Below are positions 13,882-23,820 of a DNA stretch of 64,000 bases, in pieces (position 1 is the first letter of the stretch; each line of letters starts with the position of its first letter). The position numbers and the translations under genes are program-made. This DNA comes from Aplectana chamaeleonis. Its lineage: Eukaryota; Nematoda; Chromadorea; Rhabditida; Cosmocercidae. The DNA lies in NCBI GenBank assembly GCA_029168955.1, contig JAPDOI010000182.1, positions 186,001 to 250,000 on the forward strand. The letters are read 5' to 3'. The notes under the pieces were generated by a model, which had not been told where the DNA came from, ran no database searches, and was given only the letters and a program-made list of their open reading frames with translations.

Positions 13882-14784
13882 GAAAGTGTGCGGTACCCAA
13901 GTGGGAGTGCGCCGGACGCCGTAGAAACTGTGTGGAACCCAAGTGGGAGTGCGCCGGAAGCCGTAGAAAGTTTGCGGGACCCACATGGGCGTGCGCAGAA
14001 CGCCGTAGAAACTGTGCGGGACCCAAATGGGCGTGTGCAGAACGCCGTAGAAACTGTGTGGAACACAAATGAGAGTGCGCAGGACGCCATAGAAAGTGTG
14101 CGGTACCCAAGTGGGAGTGCGCCGGACGCCGTAGAAACTGTGTGGAACCCAAATGAGAGTGCGCCGGACGCCATAGAAAGTGTGCGGGACCCAAATGAGA
14201 GTGCGCAGGACGCAGTAGAAAGTGTGCGGGACTCGAGTGGGTTGCGCAGGACGCCGTAGAAAGTGTGCGGGACCCAAGTGAGAGCGCGCCGGACGCCGTA
14301 GAAAGTGTGCGGGACCCAAATGGGAGCGCGCCGGACGCCGTAGAAAGTGTGCGGGACTCGAGTGGGATGCGCAGGACGCCGTAGAAAGTGTGCGGGACCC
14401 AAATGGGCGTGCGCAGAACGCCGTAGAAACTGTGTGGAACCCAAATGAGAGTGCGCCGGACGCCGTAGAAAGTGTGCGGGACCCAAATGAGAGTGCGCAG
14501 GACGCAGTAGAAAGTGTGCGGGACTCGAGTGGGTTGCGCAGGACGCCGTAGAAAAAGTGCGGGGCCCAAGTGGGAGCGCGCCGGACGCCGTAGAAAGTGT
14601 GCGGGACCCAAATGGGAGCGCGCCGGACGCCGTAGAAAGTGTGCGGGACTCGAGTGGGATGCGCAGGACGCCGTAGAAAGTGTGCGGGACCCAAATGGGC
14701 GTGCGCAGAACGCCGTAGAAACTGTGTGGAACCCAAATGAGAGTGCGCCGGACGCCGTACAACGTGTGTGGGACCTAAATACAA

Positions 14785-15072
14785 GTACGCCCATGCCGAT
14801 CATTTGCTACCGTAACCTTCTTGAACAAAACATGATAACGAACGATAACACACGCTCATAACATGTGGGGTATAAAAGGGCAGAGGAGCGGTATGCATTC
14901 ATTCACACACCGCTCTCTTCGAGAAGCCGCTGGGAAGTGGCTGAGGAGGTCGAAATTGTGCAAACATGATTGCTGGCTATTACGATGTGTTTATATCCAA
15001 GCTGACACTCGGAAAATTTTTAAAGGAGGGTTAAGGTAGCACTGCGGAAAAAAATGATTGGCATGAGCGTGC
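14785..15072. mobile_element. Small inverted-repeat element between two satellite arrays
   Basis: This is non-satellite sequence of about 280 bp. Its ends are inverted copies: catgccgatcattt at 14,792-14,805 pairs with aaatgattggcatg at 15,052-15,065, and a second block further in (gctaccgtaacc against ggttaaggtagc) also pairs. It has no coding capacity. A TATA-box-like tataaaag lies at 14,871. A MITE-like insertion at the array edge is the simplest reading. Confidence 0.6.
14871..14878 (+). promoter_or_regulatory. TATA-box-like motif
   Basis: TATAAAAG lies about 20-30 bp before a pyrimidine/adenine-rich stretch (cattcattcacacac) that could serve as an initiator. No coding exon follows, so any transcription would be non-coding or belong to the small inverted-repeat element. 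Seen in sequence only. Confidence 0.25.
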
Positions 15073-15310
15073 TTGTGACCCAAATGGGTGTGCGCAGAAC
15101 GCCGTAGAAAGTGTGCAGGACATCAGTGGGAGTGTGCAGGACATTAGTGGGAGTGTGCAGGACCTCAGTGAAAGTGCGCCGGACTTCAGTGGGAGTGCGC
15201 AGGACCTCATAAAGTGTGCAGGACATCAATGGGAGTGTGCAGGACATTGATGGGAGCGTCATAAAAAGTGTGCAGGCCATCAGTTGGAGTGCGCACGACG
15301 TCATAGAAGG
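15073..15310. repeat. Divergent satellite with 21-bp period
   Basis: After one recognisable 42-bp unit, about ten units of roughly 21 bp follow, typified by gtgtgcaggacatcagtggg. Each aligns with either half of the 42-bp unit of the main array. Some units are truncated (for example cctcataaa). The segment ends in a G-rich stretch (ggggggaggggcggggcagg). Confidence 0.8.
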
Positions 15311-15408
15311 GGGGAGGGGCGGGGCAGGGCATCAGTGGGTTTACTTTGAATTACACACCACCAGGCATAAATCATGTTAGAAAGGAAACCTTTAGGAAAA
15401 TTAAATGA

Positions 15409-15870
15409 AATTCCTGAAAGTTTAGGTTCCTGGAAAAAGTAAAGATTTGGCATGGCCATTTTTTCGAAAACTTAGAAATATACTCCATTAAAAAGGGAGG
15501 GTAAAAAAATGGAAAAAAGTTTTGAAATATTCCTGAGAACGATTTGGCGTAGAATAATTTGTTTTTGGGAAATGTAGTGAAATAGTTGGAAGTATGATTT
15601 GGCAGTCGAGTTTGAACCAACTATTGACAAGAGTTGTGCAAAACGATAGATCGCATTGTATGAGCTTATCCGTAGAACATATCGAAGCTAAATCACGCGT
15701 GATAAGGCAAGCAGTAAAAGCACCTTCGGGAGCTGGAATGCCACAGTCTTCACGTATTAAGCGAAGTAAAATCAACTGTTTGTTCCATGTTCCGAGTATA
15801 TTTCTAAGTTTTCGAAAAAAGGCCATGCCAAATCTTCATTTTTTCCAGGAACCTAAACTTTCAGGAATTC
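15409..15870. mobile_element. Foldback element with about 77-bp arms
   Basis: The left arm at 15,409-15,485 (starting aattcctgaaagtttagg) is the reverse complement of the right arm at 15,794-15,870 (ending cctaaactttcaggaatt), with a few mismatches. The 308-bp centre has no recognisable coding content. Confidence 0.7.
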
Positions 15871-16180
15871 GATTCTCTATTTAGAATTAATGAATATCGA
15901 TAATATATATTTTTTAAAATAATTTCGAATGAATTAATTTAGCTAAGGATCTACCCAATTCAGAGTTTTGCAGCACTACGGCGTTGAAGAGGCAGTTTTT
16001 AAACATGGCGTTAAAAGCTTCTGAACGGCTCATCATTTTCAACATTCCGCTCAGGCAGGGTTCCTGAGTGGCGGCACGCCAAATCGATACGTATCTTTTC
16101 TACACTAGTAGTTGTCCGATGCCACCCTTAGCGGCTCTAATGCGCTATTCACCAGCGCGTCGCGAGCGGGCGTTTCGTTA

Positions 16181-16648
16181 GGCCGCGTTCAGAGTTTTAT
16201 GGCGGCGCGACGCGATGTTATAATCAGCCTACGTATCGATCTCGCGTCTTCGCTGGGTGCTTACGGTGAAGAGGCGCAATACACTCGAAATGGCGCGCGA
16301 TTCGCCTTCGCGCGACGATCATCGCGTCGCCTTACAATGCAACGCGACGCGATGGGAAATTTTTCGCTGCTTTTCTTCAGTGTTTTTCATTGAAACAACC
16401 AAGTCTAACAATGAAAGGAATGAAATGACTATATTCAGTATCACATGCTTTTGGAAGAACACAAAAAAACTGTTGGTAGCTTTAAAAAAATTGTCGTTCG
16501 CTGTTTACGAGAAATTGCGTACGTACGCAATCGCGCGTAGTCGCCCAGTGTTCGCGAAGCGTTCACACCTGAGTACCGGCGCCACGCGATTTTCGCGTCA
16601 CACTGACATGTGCAATCGCGTCGCCCCGCGAAAACTCTGAACGCCGCC
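16181..16648. mobile_element. GC-rich MITE-like element, about 470 bp
   Basis: The ends are inverted: ggccgcgttcagagtttt at the left matches the reverse complement of aaaactctgaacgccgcc at the right, and similarity continues into gcgacgcgat. The interior is rich in cgcgacg motifs and smaller palindromes. I see no transposase. Confidence 0.65.
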
Positions 16649-17031
16649 TCAGGGTGTGAGGCCTGAGGTCTCGCTCGCGCTGCATACGTGTGACGCCCTC
16701 TCCGCTTTGGCAGCTACGCTTGTACCGTCTTTTCATTGTTTGCACTACTTCATCGTTTCTTCTAATTGCAATTTTTTGCAGCAGTTTTTCTCCGAAACTC
16801 AAGTCAGAGGTAGTCAGCAGCGGAGTCAGCAGCGGAGCGGCTAGATATGGCGAAATATAATTATTGAAAACGGTGTTTAGGTGTAATCGGCAGATCTGCT
16901 GCTAGTATTGAAAGAATTTCTAAGCTAAATTTATCCAAAATCTAGAAACGTTCACCTCTTTCGTAGGGGGAAAACAGTCCTCTGAATCACATTGTAATTA
17001 CCATCAGCGCGAATGGAATTTCGTCTAATTG

Positions 17032-17180
17032 TAACATCGGCGTGGATCCTGAAGAGACTTTGCGTTCCCCATTGGAGATGAGCGCAAGCTCGGTGCGCCT
17101 ATGCTATAGCATAGGGCACCGAGTTTGGGCCAACGTGCAACAGTGAACGCAAAGTCTCTTCCGGATCCAGGCCGACGTTA
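17032..17180. mobile_element. Hairpin element, about 149 bp
   Basis: Arms of about 35 bp (taacatcggcgtggatcc ... gactttgcgttc) face each other. They enclose a second hairpin whose centre is cctatgctatagcatagg. No coding content. Confidence 0.65.
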
Positions 17181-18009
17181 GGAAGTCTGTGGTGAGACTT
17201 GAATATCATGAGGTATATATTGGCGAACCTCTATCGACGAACATCGCTGTCGTTGACCTTTATCAGTCGCTCCAAAAATCCAAATTTGATCACTGAATCC
17301 CTTCAGTAAAAAGGAACTCTCCACTAGATTGCTAGGGTTGACCGATGAGATACAGAAGTTTGAGATGAATAGCGCTGATAGTTCCAGAGTATGGATAGGG
17401 CATCTGGACCCAGATAGTAAGTCTGGTTGGACCGACGGCGCTAAAGACCTTTCCGAGTGGAGCATGGCAGGCGAATGGGCGTTGAGCAAAAGGCTCCCTG
17501 CGCCTATGCGGAGTTTCTCGGTCGGAGCGCGGGCAGCACTCAAGCAGTGTCTCTATGCCGGCTTCCTCCTAGAACGATAGCCGTCATATAGCGAAATTGG
17601 AGTTATTTTCACTTTGCTTCACCTTTTTGAGTAATACTTATTTTGTCACCTAGTCATCGTTATCCTTTTTTATTTCGTTTTCAAAAATCGACCAAAAGGA
17701 ACAAAATTCAAATTAGCCGCCGTCGACAGCCATAGAAGCGCCTCGTCCAATGTCGGTAAAAATATATAAATCTCGCTCTATTGAGAACTCCCGTGCATAT
17801 TTTGATCTAGCGCATATGTCGTGGGTTCGATTGCCCGATCAATTTTCGCGGCTTTAACTTTGGCTGCTAAAAAATAGAAGACGCTCGGTACTCTGGATTT
17901 CCATCAAGTTTCAGTTTCAATTTCGGAAACCGCCAATTTTTTCTGAAAACCCAAAAAAAGCTTCGGATAGAAGAGGATTTGTACTTTCGATCAGTATTGT
18001 CCTTATATG

Positions 18010-18185
18010 AAGGAAATTCCGGTCCGCGGTTGTGGACAAACGCTGTTGCAGCACGTAATGCGATGAAATCGTGCTGGGACGAAGGTTAATCGTGGCGGGA
18101 CTACGTGGTCCCTCCAGGATTGTCATCGTGTCGCGTGCAGCCACAGCTGGTGTCTGCAGTTGCGGACCAGAGATTCGCTCCGATA
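18010..18185. mobile_element. Hairpin element related to the one at 22.75 kb
   Basis: The left part has ccggtccgcggttgtgg and ctgttgcagcacg. The right part carries the inverted counterparts, and the centre includes cgggactacgtggtccc. Architecture and motifs match the better preserved copy at 22,747-22,944; a fragment at about 46,440-46,500 carries the same gcatttgcagacaaccgctg motif. Confidence 0.5.
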
Positions 18186-18290
18186 AGGGCATTTTTTCAA
18201 GTACTCATCGAAAACACTCATCGAAAAAATTTATTTTGAAACAGAGATCATCACTGGAAAGTTTAGTCGTTTTTATGTTTAATGAGGTTT

Positions 18291-18409
18291 AGGGCTGTGT
18301 TTGAGCTTATTACTCATCAGTTACGAATAACGATGTACGAATTACGAGGGTTTTTGAAAATTGCGATTAACGATTTACGAAATTCAAAATTTCAGATACG
18401 CACAGCCCT
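18291..18409. mobile_element. Short element with agggctgtg / cacagccct ends
   Basis: A 119-bp segment bounded by inverted ends agggctgtg and cacagccct. It is filled with repeated ttacga/tacgaa motifs. A non-autonomous element is likely. Confidence 0.45.
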
Positions 18410-18470
18410 GACCCACAGTAGTGCTGGTGCACTGACCCTTCCAGAAATTTCTGGGTAGGATCCGGTAAAG

Positions 18471-18714
18471 GCTGTGTTAGATTATTCGAGTATTCTTTAT
18501 TTATTCGAATATATTCGAAGATCGAATATGTTTGGATAGTTGTCAGTGTCGATAGTCGTTTTCGAATATTTATCGATTATCTGTTTTTTTTTTCGATAGT
18601 CGATTTCGAATAATTTTCGAATATCGGGATTTTCGCATTACTCGATCATCGAATAAATAATCGAATAATTTATTCGAATGTTTATTCGATTGCGAATATT
18701 CGAGCACAACTATA
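18471..18714. repeat. TTCGAATA-rich low-complexity element
   Basis: About 240 bp made largely of overlapping attcga/tcgaat motifs, so it is highly self-complementary. The edges (aggctgtgtta at the left, gcacaac at the right) resemble the neighbouring 18,291-18,409 element, suggesting one family. Confidence 0.5.
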
Positions 18715-18740
18715 GTCTAAAGTACTTTATGCGAGGTAAT

Positions 18741-19520
18741 TGTCTTCTTCTTCTTTGTAGCCACGTCGAGGGTACTGTCATAGGTTGAGGAACTGGGCGA
18801 CCAATAATGGATTCGTCCATAGGTCCATTGTGGTCAGCGTGGTTGGTCTCTCCGGACAATCAAACAAATGTGCCGTATCGTGGCCGTGGCATCCACAGTC
18901 TGGGTAAACGTCTGATTTGCTGCTGTCAATCTTGCTAACATATGCCATAAGCATAGTCGAGTGACCACAGCGCAGCGATGCCAGGGTGCATCTGGCCCTC
19001 CTTCCGAGTTGAGACTCGGATGTGCAGACCCGGAGCGGCATCACTCCCAGGATGGGATTTACCGCCGCCTTTTCCAGATGGCACCGTACGAACTGTGTGT
19101 GCTCCTCGCGCAACAGACGGAGTCGTTCTTGCTGTGAATCGGGCCATCTTTGCAGATTGACTTTGCTAGGAGCATCGGCGAACGGCTTTCTGATGCCTCT
19201 CTTCCTGACGGGGTTCAGCACTCTCCTTGAGAGGTGGTTGGGTTGCTTTATGATATTGATAAAAAATTGTTGGGCCTGGAGCTGACAGTGTTCTTTTACT
19301 AGTAATAATCGTGTCTCCGCATGCAAGTGATCGACTGGGGAACTTCTTGCACATCCGGGTGCCGAGATGTCGTACGTTCACGCCGTGGCAGTGTGGAGGA
19401 AAGAAGATCACCCTATGCAAACCGACGTCACCCCTCCACGAAGAGGGTTTTTGTCATGGGAGAGGTGCTGACCGGCCGCGTCTCCCCTTCGGATTCTCCT
19501 GTTTAGGGCCGGCGTGGATA
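18741..19520 (-). mobile_element. LINE fragment with 5' inversion and target duplication
   Basis: The minus strand carries the 3' end of the same LINE family as the 24.8-32.1 kb nest: a GAA-rich tail near 18,741-18,760 and the C-terminal coding region with a zinc-knuckle-like CxxC...H...C block. From about 19,330 the sequence switches to the + strand and matches the 5' leader of that family (compare the 5' end of the minus copy near 28,030). The composite is flanked by gaggtaat at 18,733-18,740 and 19,521-19,528. Matching target duplications around an inverted 5' piece are what twin priming would leave. Confidence 0.75.
18778..19326 (-). pseudogene. LINE reverse transcriptase C-terminal region (fragment)
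   Basis: An open stretch of 182 codons matches the C-terminal part of the LINE polyproteins at 29.8-30.2 kb and 31.5-32.07 kb. The shared blocks are [23 protein letters not shown], FADAP, [17 protein letters not shown], and a final [18 protein letters not shown] knuckle. The reverse transcriptase and endonuclease are missing, so it is a dead 5'-truncated copy. Confidence 0.85.
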
Positions 19521-20149
19521 GAGGTAATGGTTATACTCAGTGGCTTTAAATGAAAAGGAGGAAGTAATTCATGCTCTAGAGCAAGCCAATTTACCTGGTT
19601 TCATCTAAGTGCGGGATTTTGAGCTTCCGCTCATTTCACCGCGCACGACACTCACCAACCGCGCGGCGTACGGAGCAAAAAGCAAGCAATTTCTTTCACC
19701 AGAGAACGCGTTGAGCTCCAAATACGAAAAATCATTTCTCAACCCCTCAGACATGAAATTTCGATGCGCAAACTTCATTTCTCGGGCTCGAGCCTAGGCG
19801 TGCTTACTTGAGAGTCCGTTTGGAGAAAAGTGCTATTGCGGCTGAGCTTCGCTGGTATCTGGTGGGATTTGTTCTAGTTCGAGTCAGTCTGTTCTTGTAC
19901 TCCACCGGAACCTTTATATCTGATCACTTGTTTGTAGCAATATTAGACCATCATCCCACTGCCAGCGATACTTGTGAGGCCTAGATGCCAATCTCAATAG
20001 GTATCGGGCGTGCCTCGCCGATATAGGTAGAGGCCGCGCCGATCCATCCGATGTAGCATTTTACCTCTGAGCTCCACAGCGAGCACTTATAAAGCTTCTA
20101 GCGAGCCATAATACTCGCAGCAGTATTCGAGAGCCAGAATTCCCCCTCC

Positions 20150-20645
20150 TTAAAGGCAGTGTTCACGATAAGAATCGTTTTTCTGCTTTTCCGCCTATCT
20201 TGAAGAAGGTCCCATGCTGATTCCAATGATGTCTCTGGAATCGTACAAGACCTTCTGGGAACGGAGTTATGGTCCCTCAAAAGTTGAGCTATGGAACCAT
20301 GGTGGACGAGTTGTCCGAGGCTTGTAACTTCCGTCTCTTGCAGCCGATGCATGCCAGATGACCTGAGTACAGAGAGAAGTTGGGAATAAAGGGAAGAACG
20401 GGGCTATTGTTCGGAAACTATCGCTCATCTCACTTTCTCGAGCATTAATTTATTCACGTCAGTGGGCGTGGAAAGTGCATCTGGGGGTGACGAGCTGACG
20501 AGTGTCCAACTTTGGGCCCGTAGGGGACCGTTCCGAGCTCGTTTTTCTTAGTTTTTTTTTCAACGTTAGGGTTGAACTAGGCCCCGCAGCTGCCGATCTC
20601 CATCAAAAAAAACTAACATGGTTTTTATCGTGGACACTGCCTTTA
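20150..20645. mobile_element. TTAA-flanked MITE (AAGGCAGTG family), copy 1
   Basis: Ends ttaaaggcagtgttcacgat at the left and atcgtggacactgcctttaa at the right are near-perfect inverted repeats with TTAA on both sides. No transposase inside. TTAA targets suggest mobilisation by a piggyBac-type enzyme; that assignment is inference. Confidence 0.75.
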
Positions 20646-22746
20646 AATAGTCACAGTCATCAGCCCTGGTGATATGCAAGAAGTTTTTGACCGCGTTGTC
20701 AGAACACCTTGAAATGGTTACTTATCGCTGCGTGACTGTTCCTGTTTCCTTTTGCTGCCGAGCACAGTTACCGATAACTTGCGGTAGCACTTTCTCTAGT
20801 CAAAACTCTGGTGGCTATGATTTTAGTGGCTAATTGGTTGATGGTTCAGACAAGTTGTCAGGAACAGGTTTCCTCTTTTTTCCCCTTTTCCGTTATTTGC
20901 ATGCAATATTGCGTTTATTTAGAATCTTTATTCTTCGTACGCTTGCCAAGTTGAAGTTCTCAGCGAACGTCAAAGAAAAGAATTCAGGTAAATGTTTTGC
21001 AATCGAAATTGATCTATTGTCGTACAAGACCGTTTTCGGAGTTCTGCCTTTGCGCAACTCAATAACATGACCTAAATGCGTATCGAGGCATGATGCTATT
21101 TTGATCGATCTCCTATTGTATACTTTGATCCATCGTATTCAGCCATCCAAGAGCCTCAAAAGGCACCGATTTTCTCTCTGCGGACGCAGTGTTGAACGGC
21201 TTTTTGCTAGAATACACAAAATCGTAGGCGCCTAGGACCAGTTTGGCAGATACTTGCTGCGCGCGGGATGGAGAACTTCTGTGTTCACTTCGTCGCTGAA
21301 GCGCGGCGCGTGAAGGATTCAGCCAGCCGAGCTGCTATTAAGCGTCTACCATTCTGTGTATTCGACCAACAAGCCGTGTTGGAGCCTACTAATACAGGAT
21401 TAGACGACAATGCCGTTCATCATGCTGCTTACGATGTAGCCCACATACAGCCGCGTCTTCACTGATAGAATAAACGGGAAGGTCTTCCATCTTCGAGCTG
21501 GGTCATTTGCACCCTTTCTTCGCAACTGCAAGCATAGCCATAGCATTGGTTGGTTTTCGACGTGGAGGAATGTTCGGGTATTCCTCGTGAGTCTCTGATC
21601 AATGAATTGTGCAGAGTTAGGCTCATGCTGTGATGCTCCCAGAGGAGGGGGCGCTGCTCTGAACTCGAGAGGGGTCGCATGCTCCAGCCGGTCACCACAC
21701 GAAAAGAAATGCAGAAAGTTGCAAACATCAATAGAGCAAATATGTGTTGAATCCAAATTACAAAGTTAGCCCGGAAAATTTTAATCCAATAAATCATCAC
21801 ACGCCTATATCTTTTATACTTCCGTAAATCTTTACCACGATATACCTTGGGGCCGCTCAAATTCTGAATTTGGAGGGAGGGGTGGAGCGCACGTCTCACG
21901 GAACGATCATAGCGCCACGCCTTACCCTGATTCAGCGTTGTCTCCAGTTCAGAATCCTGTTAAGTGTTTTCTCTTTCATTGCCATGTCGGTCCTTGGAAT
22001 CAAGATCACCCCTAGAAGCGTTTAGACAACACACTGCATGCTCTTCTACTAAGCTGGCTTACTGTTAATATTTGAGGGGATTCGATGCTCCTCCACGGTT
22101 TTCTTCAAATGTAAGCGGGAAATTATATTTTTCAGAATGGCAAGATTCTCGAGCGAAAATGTGCATTTTTCAACGAAATCGATGTGGTGCCTCCATAAAT
22201 TTTGCAAATTCTCGCTTATCTTGCTGCATTTTTGATTCAGCCATTGATCTTGCCAACACAATCATCTAGAACATGGGGGCGGATCAAAGTTATAGACCTA
22301 ATGGCATATATCGCATGTTGTGGAGGTACTTATTTTTTTGTAGAGACTTGGTCGACATCTTGTACAATGGTGGCAGTATTCTAGACACTCCAGCCATGGG
22401 AGAAAGCAGCATTCTCAGGTGAGCATGTTTCAAAATGTTTGGCCATTATTTTGCAGTGGCAGAAACTTGTACGATAATGAAGGAATGAGTGTGTGTAAGA
22501 CTAAAGAAAAGAAGAGGATAACAGCATAGATTTTCAAAGAACAGTGGACCGGCACGATGTTGGAAAATTTGTTGAAGTTCTTCGAATCGAAGCTTGTAAT
22601 TTGGCTCCTTCGTGATGAAGGAAGTGGAAAGTCATGGACTATTACGCCTTCCTTTTCATATCTTTAGCGGGCTCGTGTAATCATGGAAATATACAGTAGT
22701 GCCCAAAAGTTTCTTACATATTGGTTTCTGGAGAATATTGGTTTCT
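20646..22746. other. Non-coding stretch without recognised features
   Basis: Only short, unsupported open frames occur here on either strand. I found no splice-compatible exon chain, no element ends and no RNA gene. The 5' exons of the FERRY3-like gene could lie here unrecognised. Confidence 0.5.
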
Positions 22747-22944
22747 ACTGTCGTTCTCGGAGCCAACTCCGGTCTGCATTTGCGGACTACGGCTATTGCA
22801 TCACGCAACACGATAGTTGTCGTGCTGGGGCCACGTGGTACCGGCACGATTAACCTTTCTCCTGGCACGATTATCATTATGTTGCTTCATGCAACAGCCA
22901 TAGTCCGCAAATGCGGACCGAAATTTGGCTTCGAGAACGACAGT
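22747..22944. mobile_element. Hairpin element, about 198 bp
   Basis: Left arm actgtcgttctcggagcc...gcatttgcggacta pairs with right arm tagtccgcaaatgcgg...tcgagaacgacagt over about 65 bp. The centre holds ccacgtggtaccggcacg. A better preserved relative of the element at 18.0-18.2 kb. Confidence 0.75.
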
Positions 22945-23429
22945 AAGTATCTCAACTCAGGCTTCCTGAAACTTGATGAAACTTTAATATATCATAGGGC
23001 ATCACAAATCATACCTGACGTAACTCAAAGTTGGATTTTGAATGCTTAACGCTCGGAGCCCTATATATGTTCGCGCAAACCTTTACCGTAATTTGGTTCC
23101 ATTCCGTAGAGCATGTCTATGTGACAGGGATAGGGTATGTTTTTGTATACGGATGAAACAGCTATTCGGCCATTCCATATCATATCTGATGGGTGTGTAT
23201 CAGGCCGTTCGGGTAAGACCCGAGACGAAAGGGTGGTCGGTGGCGCATTCAAATCTAACATACGGTTTTTGTTGGCTTAATCGGTCGAGCATGATCGAAA
23301 ACTCAAATGTTGGGGTGTTCAGAATCATTTGTACTCAAGTTAATGCCGCTGCATGGGGCCTTCCAAACCCTTCGAAAAATCATAATTGGTTCGGATACAC
23401 ACATTTTGATGAGTAAACTGCGAAAGCAG

Positions 23430-23494
23430 ACTAGTGTGGAGGTGGGGAAACGGAAGCTGAACTCCAGATTTGAAAAATTCGCTGCTATCGTCAG
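23430..23494 (+). CDS. Possible upstream exon of the FERRY3-like gene
   Basis: A 65-nt segment sits between aaagcag and gttggc. Its open phase fits the next exon at 23,747 (two bases carried over). The 21 encoded residues are basic and polar, but I cannot align them convincingly to C12orf4. Tentative. Confidence 0.25.
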
Positions 23495-23746
23495 GTTGGC
23501 TTCTAAATTTTAGTATTTTCTGTTGACTTCGGCGCCTCTAAAAACTTCGTACATGTAAAACAGGCTCTCGGGAGCAGCCGAATTTCCTCCGTAGCGCTTG
23601 GGTTGCTCGCGTTCCTTGCTTTTAATTCGGACTGAGGGAGGAGGCAACAAAAGCGTCTTGATGCTCATCCACTGGTTGCCATTTATTGACGGAGCCTCAG
23701 TGCTCGTAACCGATTGTTGTCTTCTATTTCGCCTGTTTTTTTGCAG

Positions 23747-23820
23747 CAAGAGCCCACAATTGAAATCCGTTGAAGAATCCTATGATGATCCGCTCAACGA
23801 AAGCTATACTATTTACATTG
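23747..23820 (+). CDS. FERRY3-like exon a
   Basis: Preceded by ttttttgcag and followed by gtgggt. Encodes the acidic lead-in and NESYTIYI, aligning with the family block before the conserved GAQLK motif. It ends on the first base of a Gly codon. Confidence 0.85.

Larger units (their letters stand above)
1..14770. repeat. 42-bp minisatellite array, about 350 copies
   Basis: A 42-bp unit repeats without a break from the left edge. It can be read as two 21-base halves, GTGTGCGGGACCCAAATGG(GA) and GTGCGCAGGACGCCGTAG(AAA). Recurrent variants include a unit with CTCGAG (ggactcgagtggg), one with gcgcagaac, one with aaactgtgtggaac, and single-base-deleted units (aaaaagtgcggg). They recur in fixed order, so there is higher-order structure. 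Because 42 is a multiple of 3, the array translates as 14-residue repeats in several frames on both strands, with frame changes at every indel. I see no splice structure, start context or codon bias, so I call it satellite DNA and not a gene. Confidence 0.95.

Noticed and set aside
1..14770. CRISPR-like array
   Set aside because: Unit has no spacer/repeat distinction; all parts of the 42-bp unit are repeated, and the surrounding genes are eukaryotic with introns.
302..14803. Many long overlapping ORFs on both strands (up to 1,249 codons) with 14-residue repeats
   Set aside because: They are the product of a stop-poor 42-bp satellite. Frames change at each indel, both strands are open, and there is no splice, start or codon-use signal.
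17329..17580. Open frame of 83 codons with ordinary composition
   Set aside because: No family recognised, no splice partners, and it lies among repeats. Possible relic, but unsupported.
17800..17850. cgtgggttcgattgcccg, resembling a tRNA T-arm
   Set aside because: The upstream 60 bp do not fold into the remaining arms; not called.
21459..21899. Minus-strand open frame of 146 codons
   Set aside because: No recognisable domain and no splice or start support; length is not exceptional for this composition.
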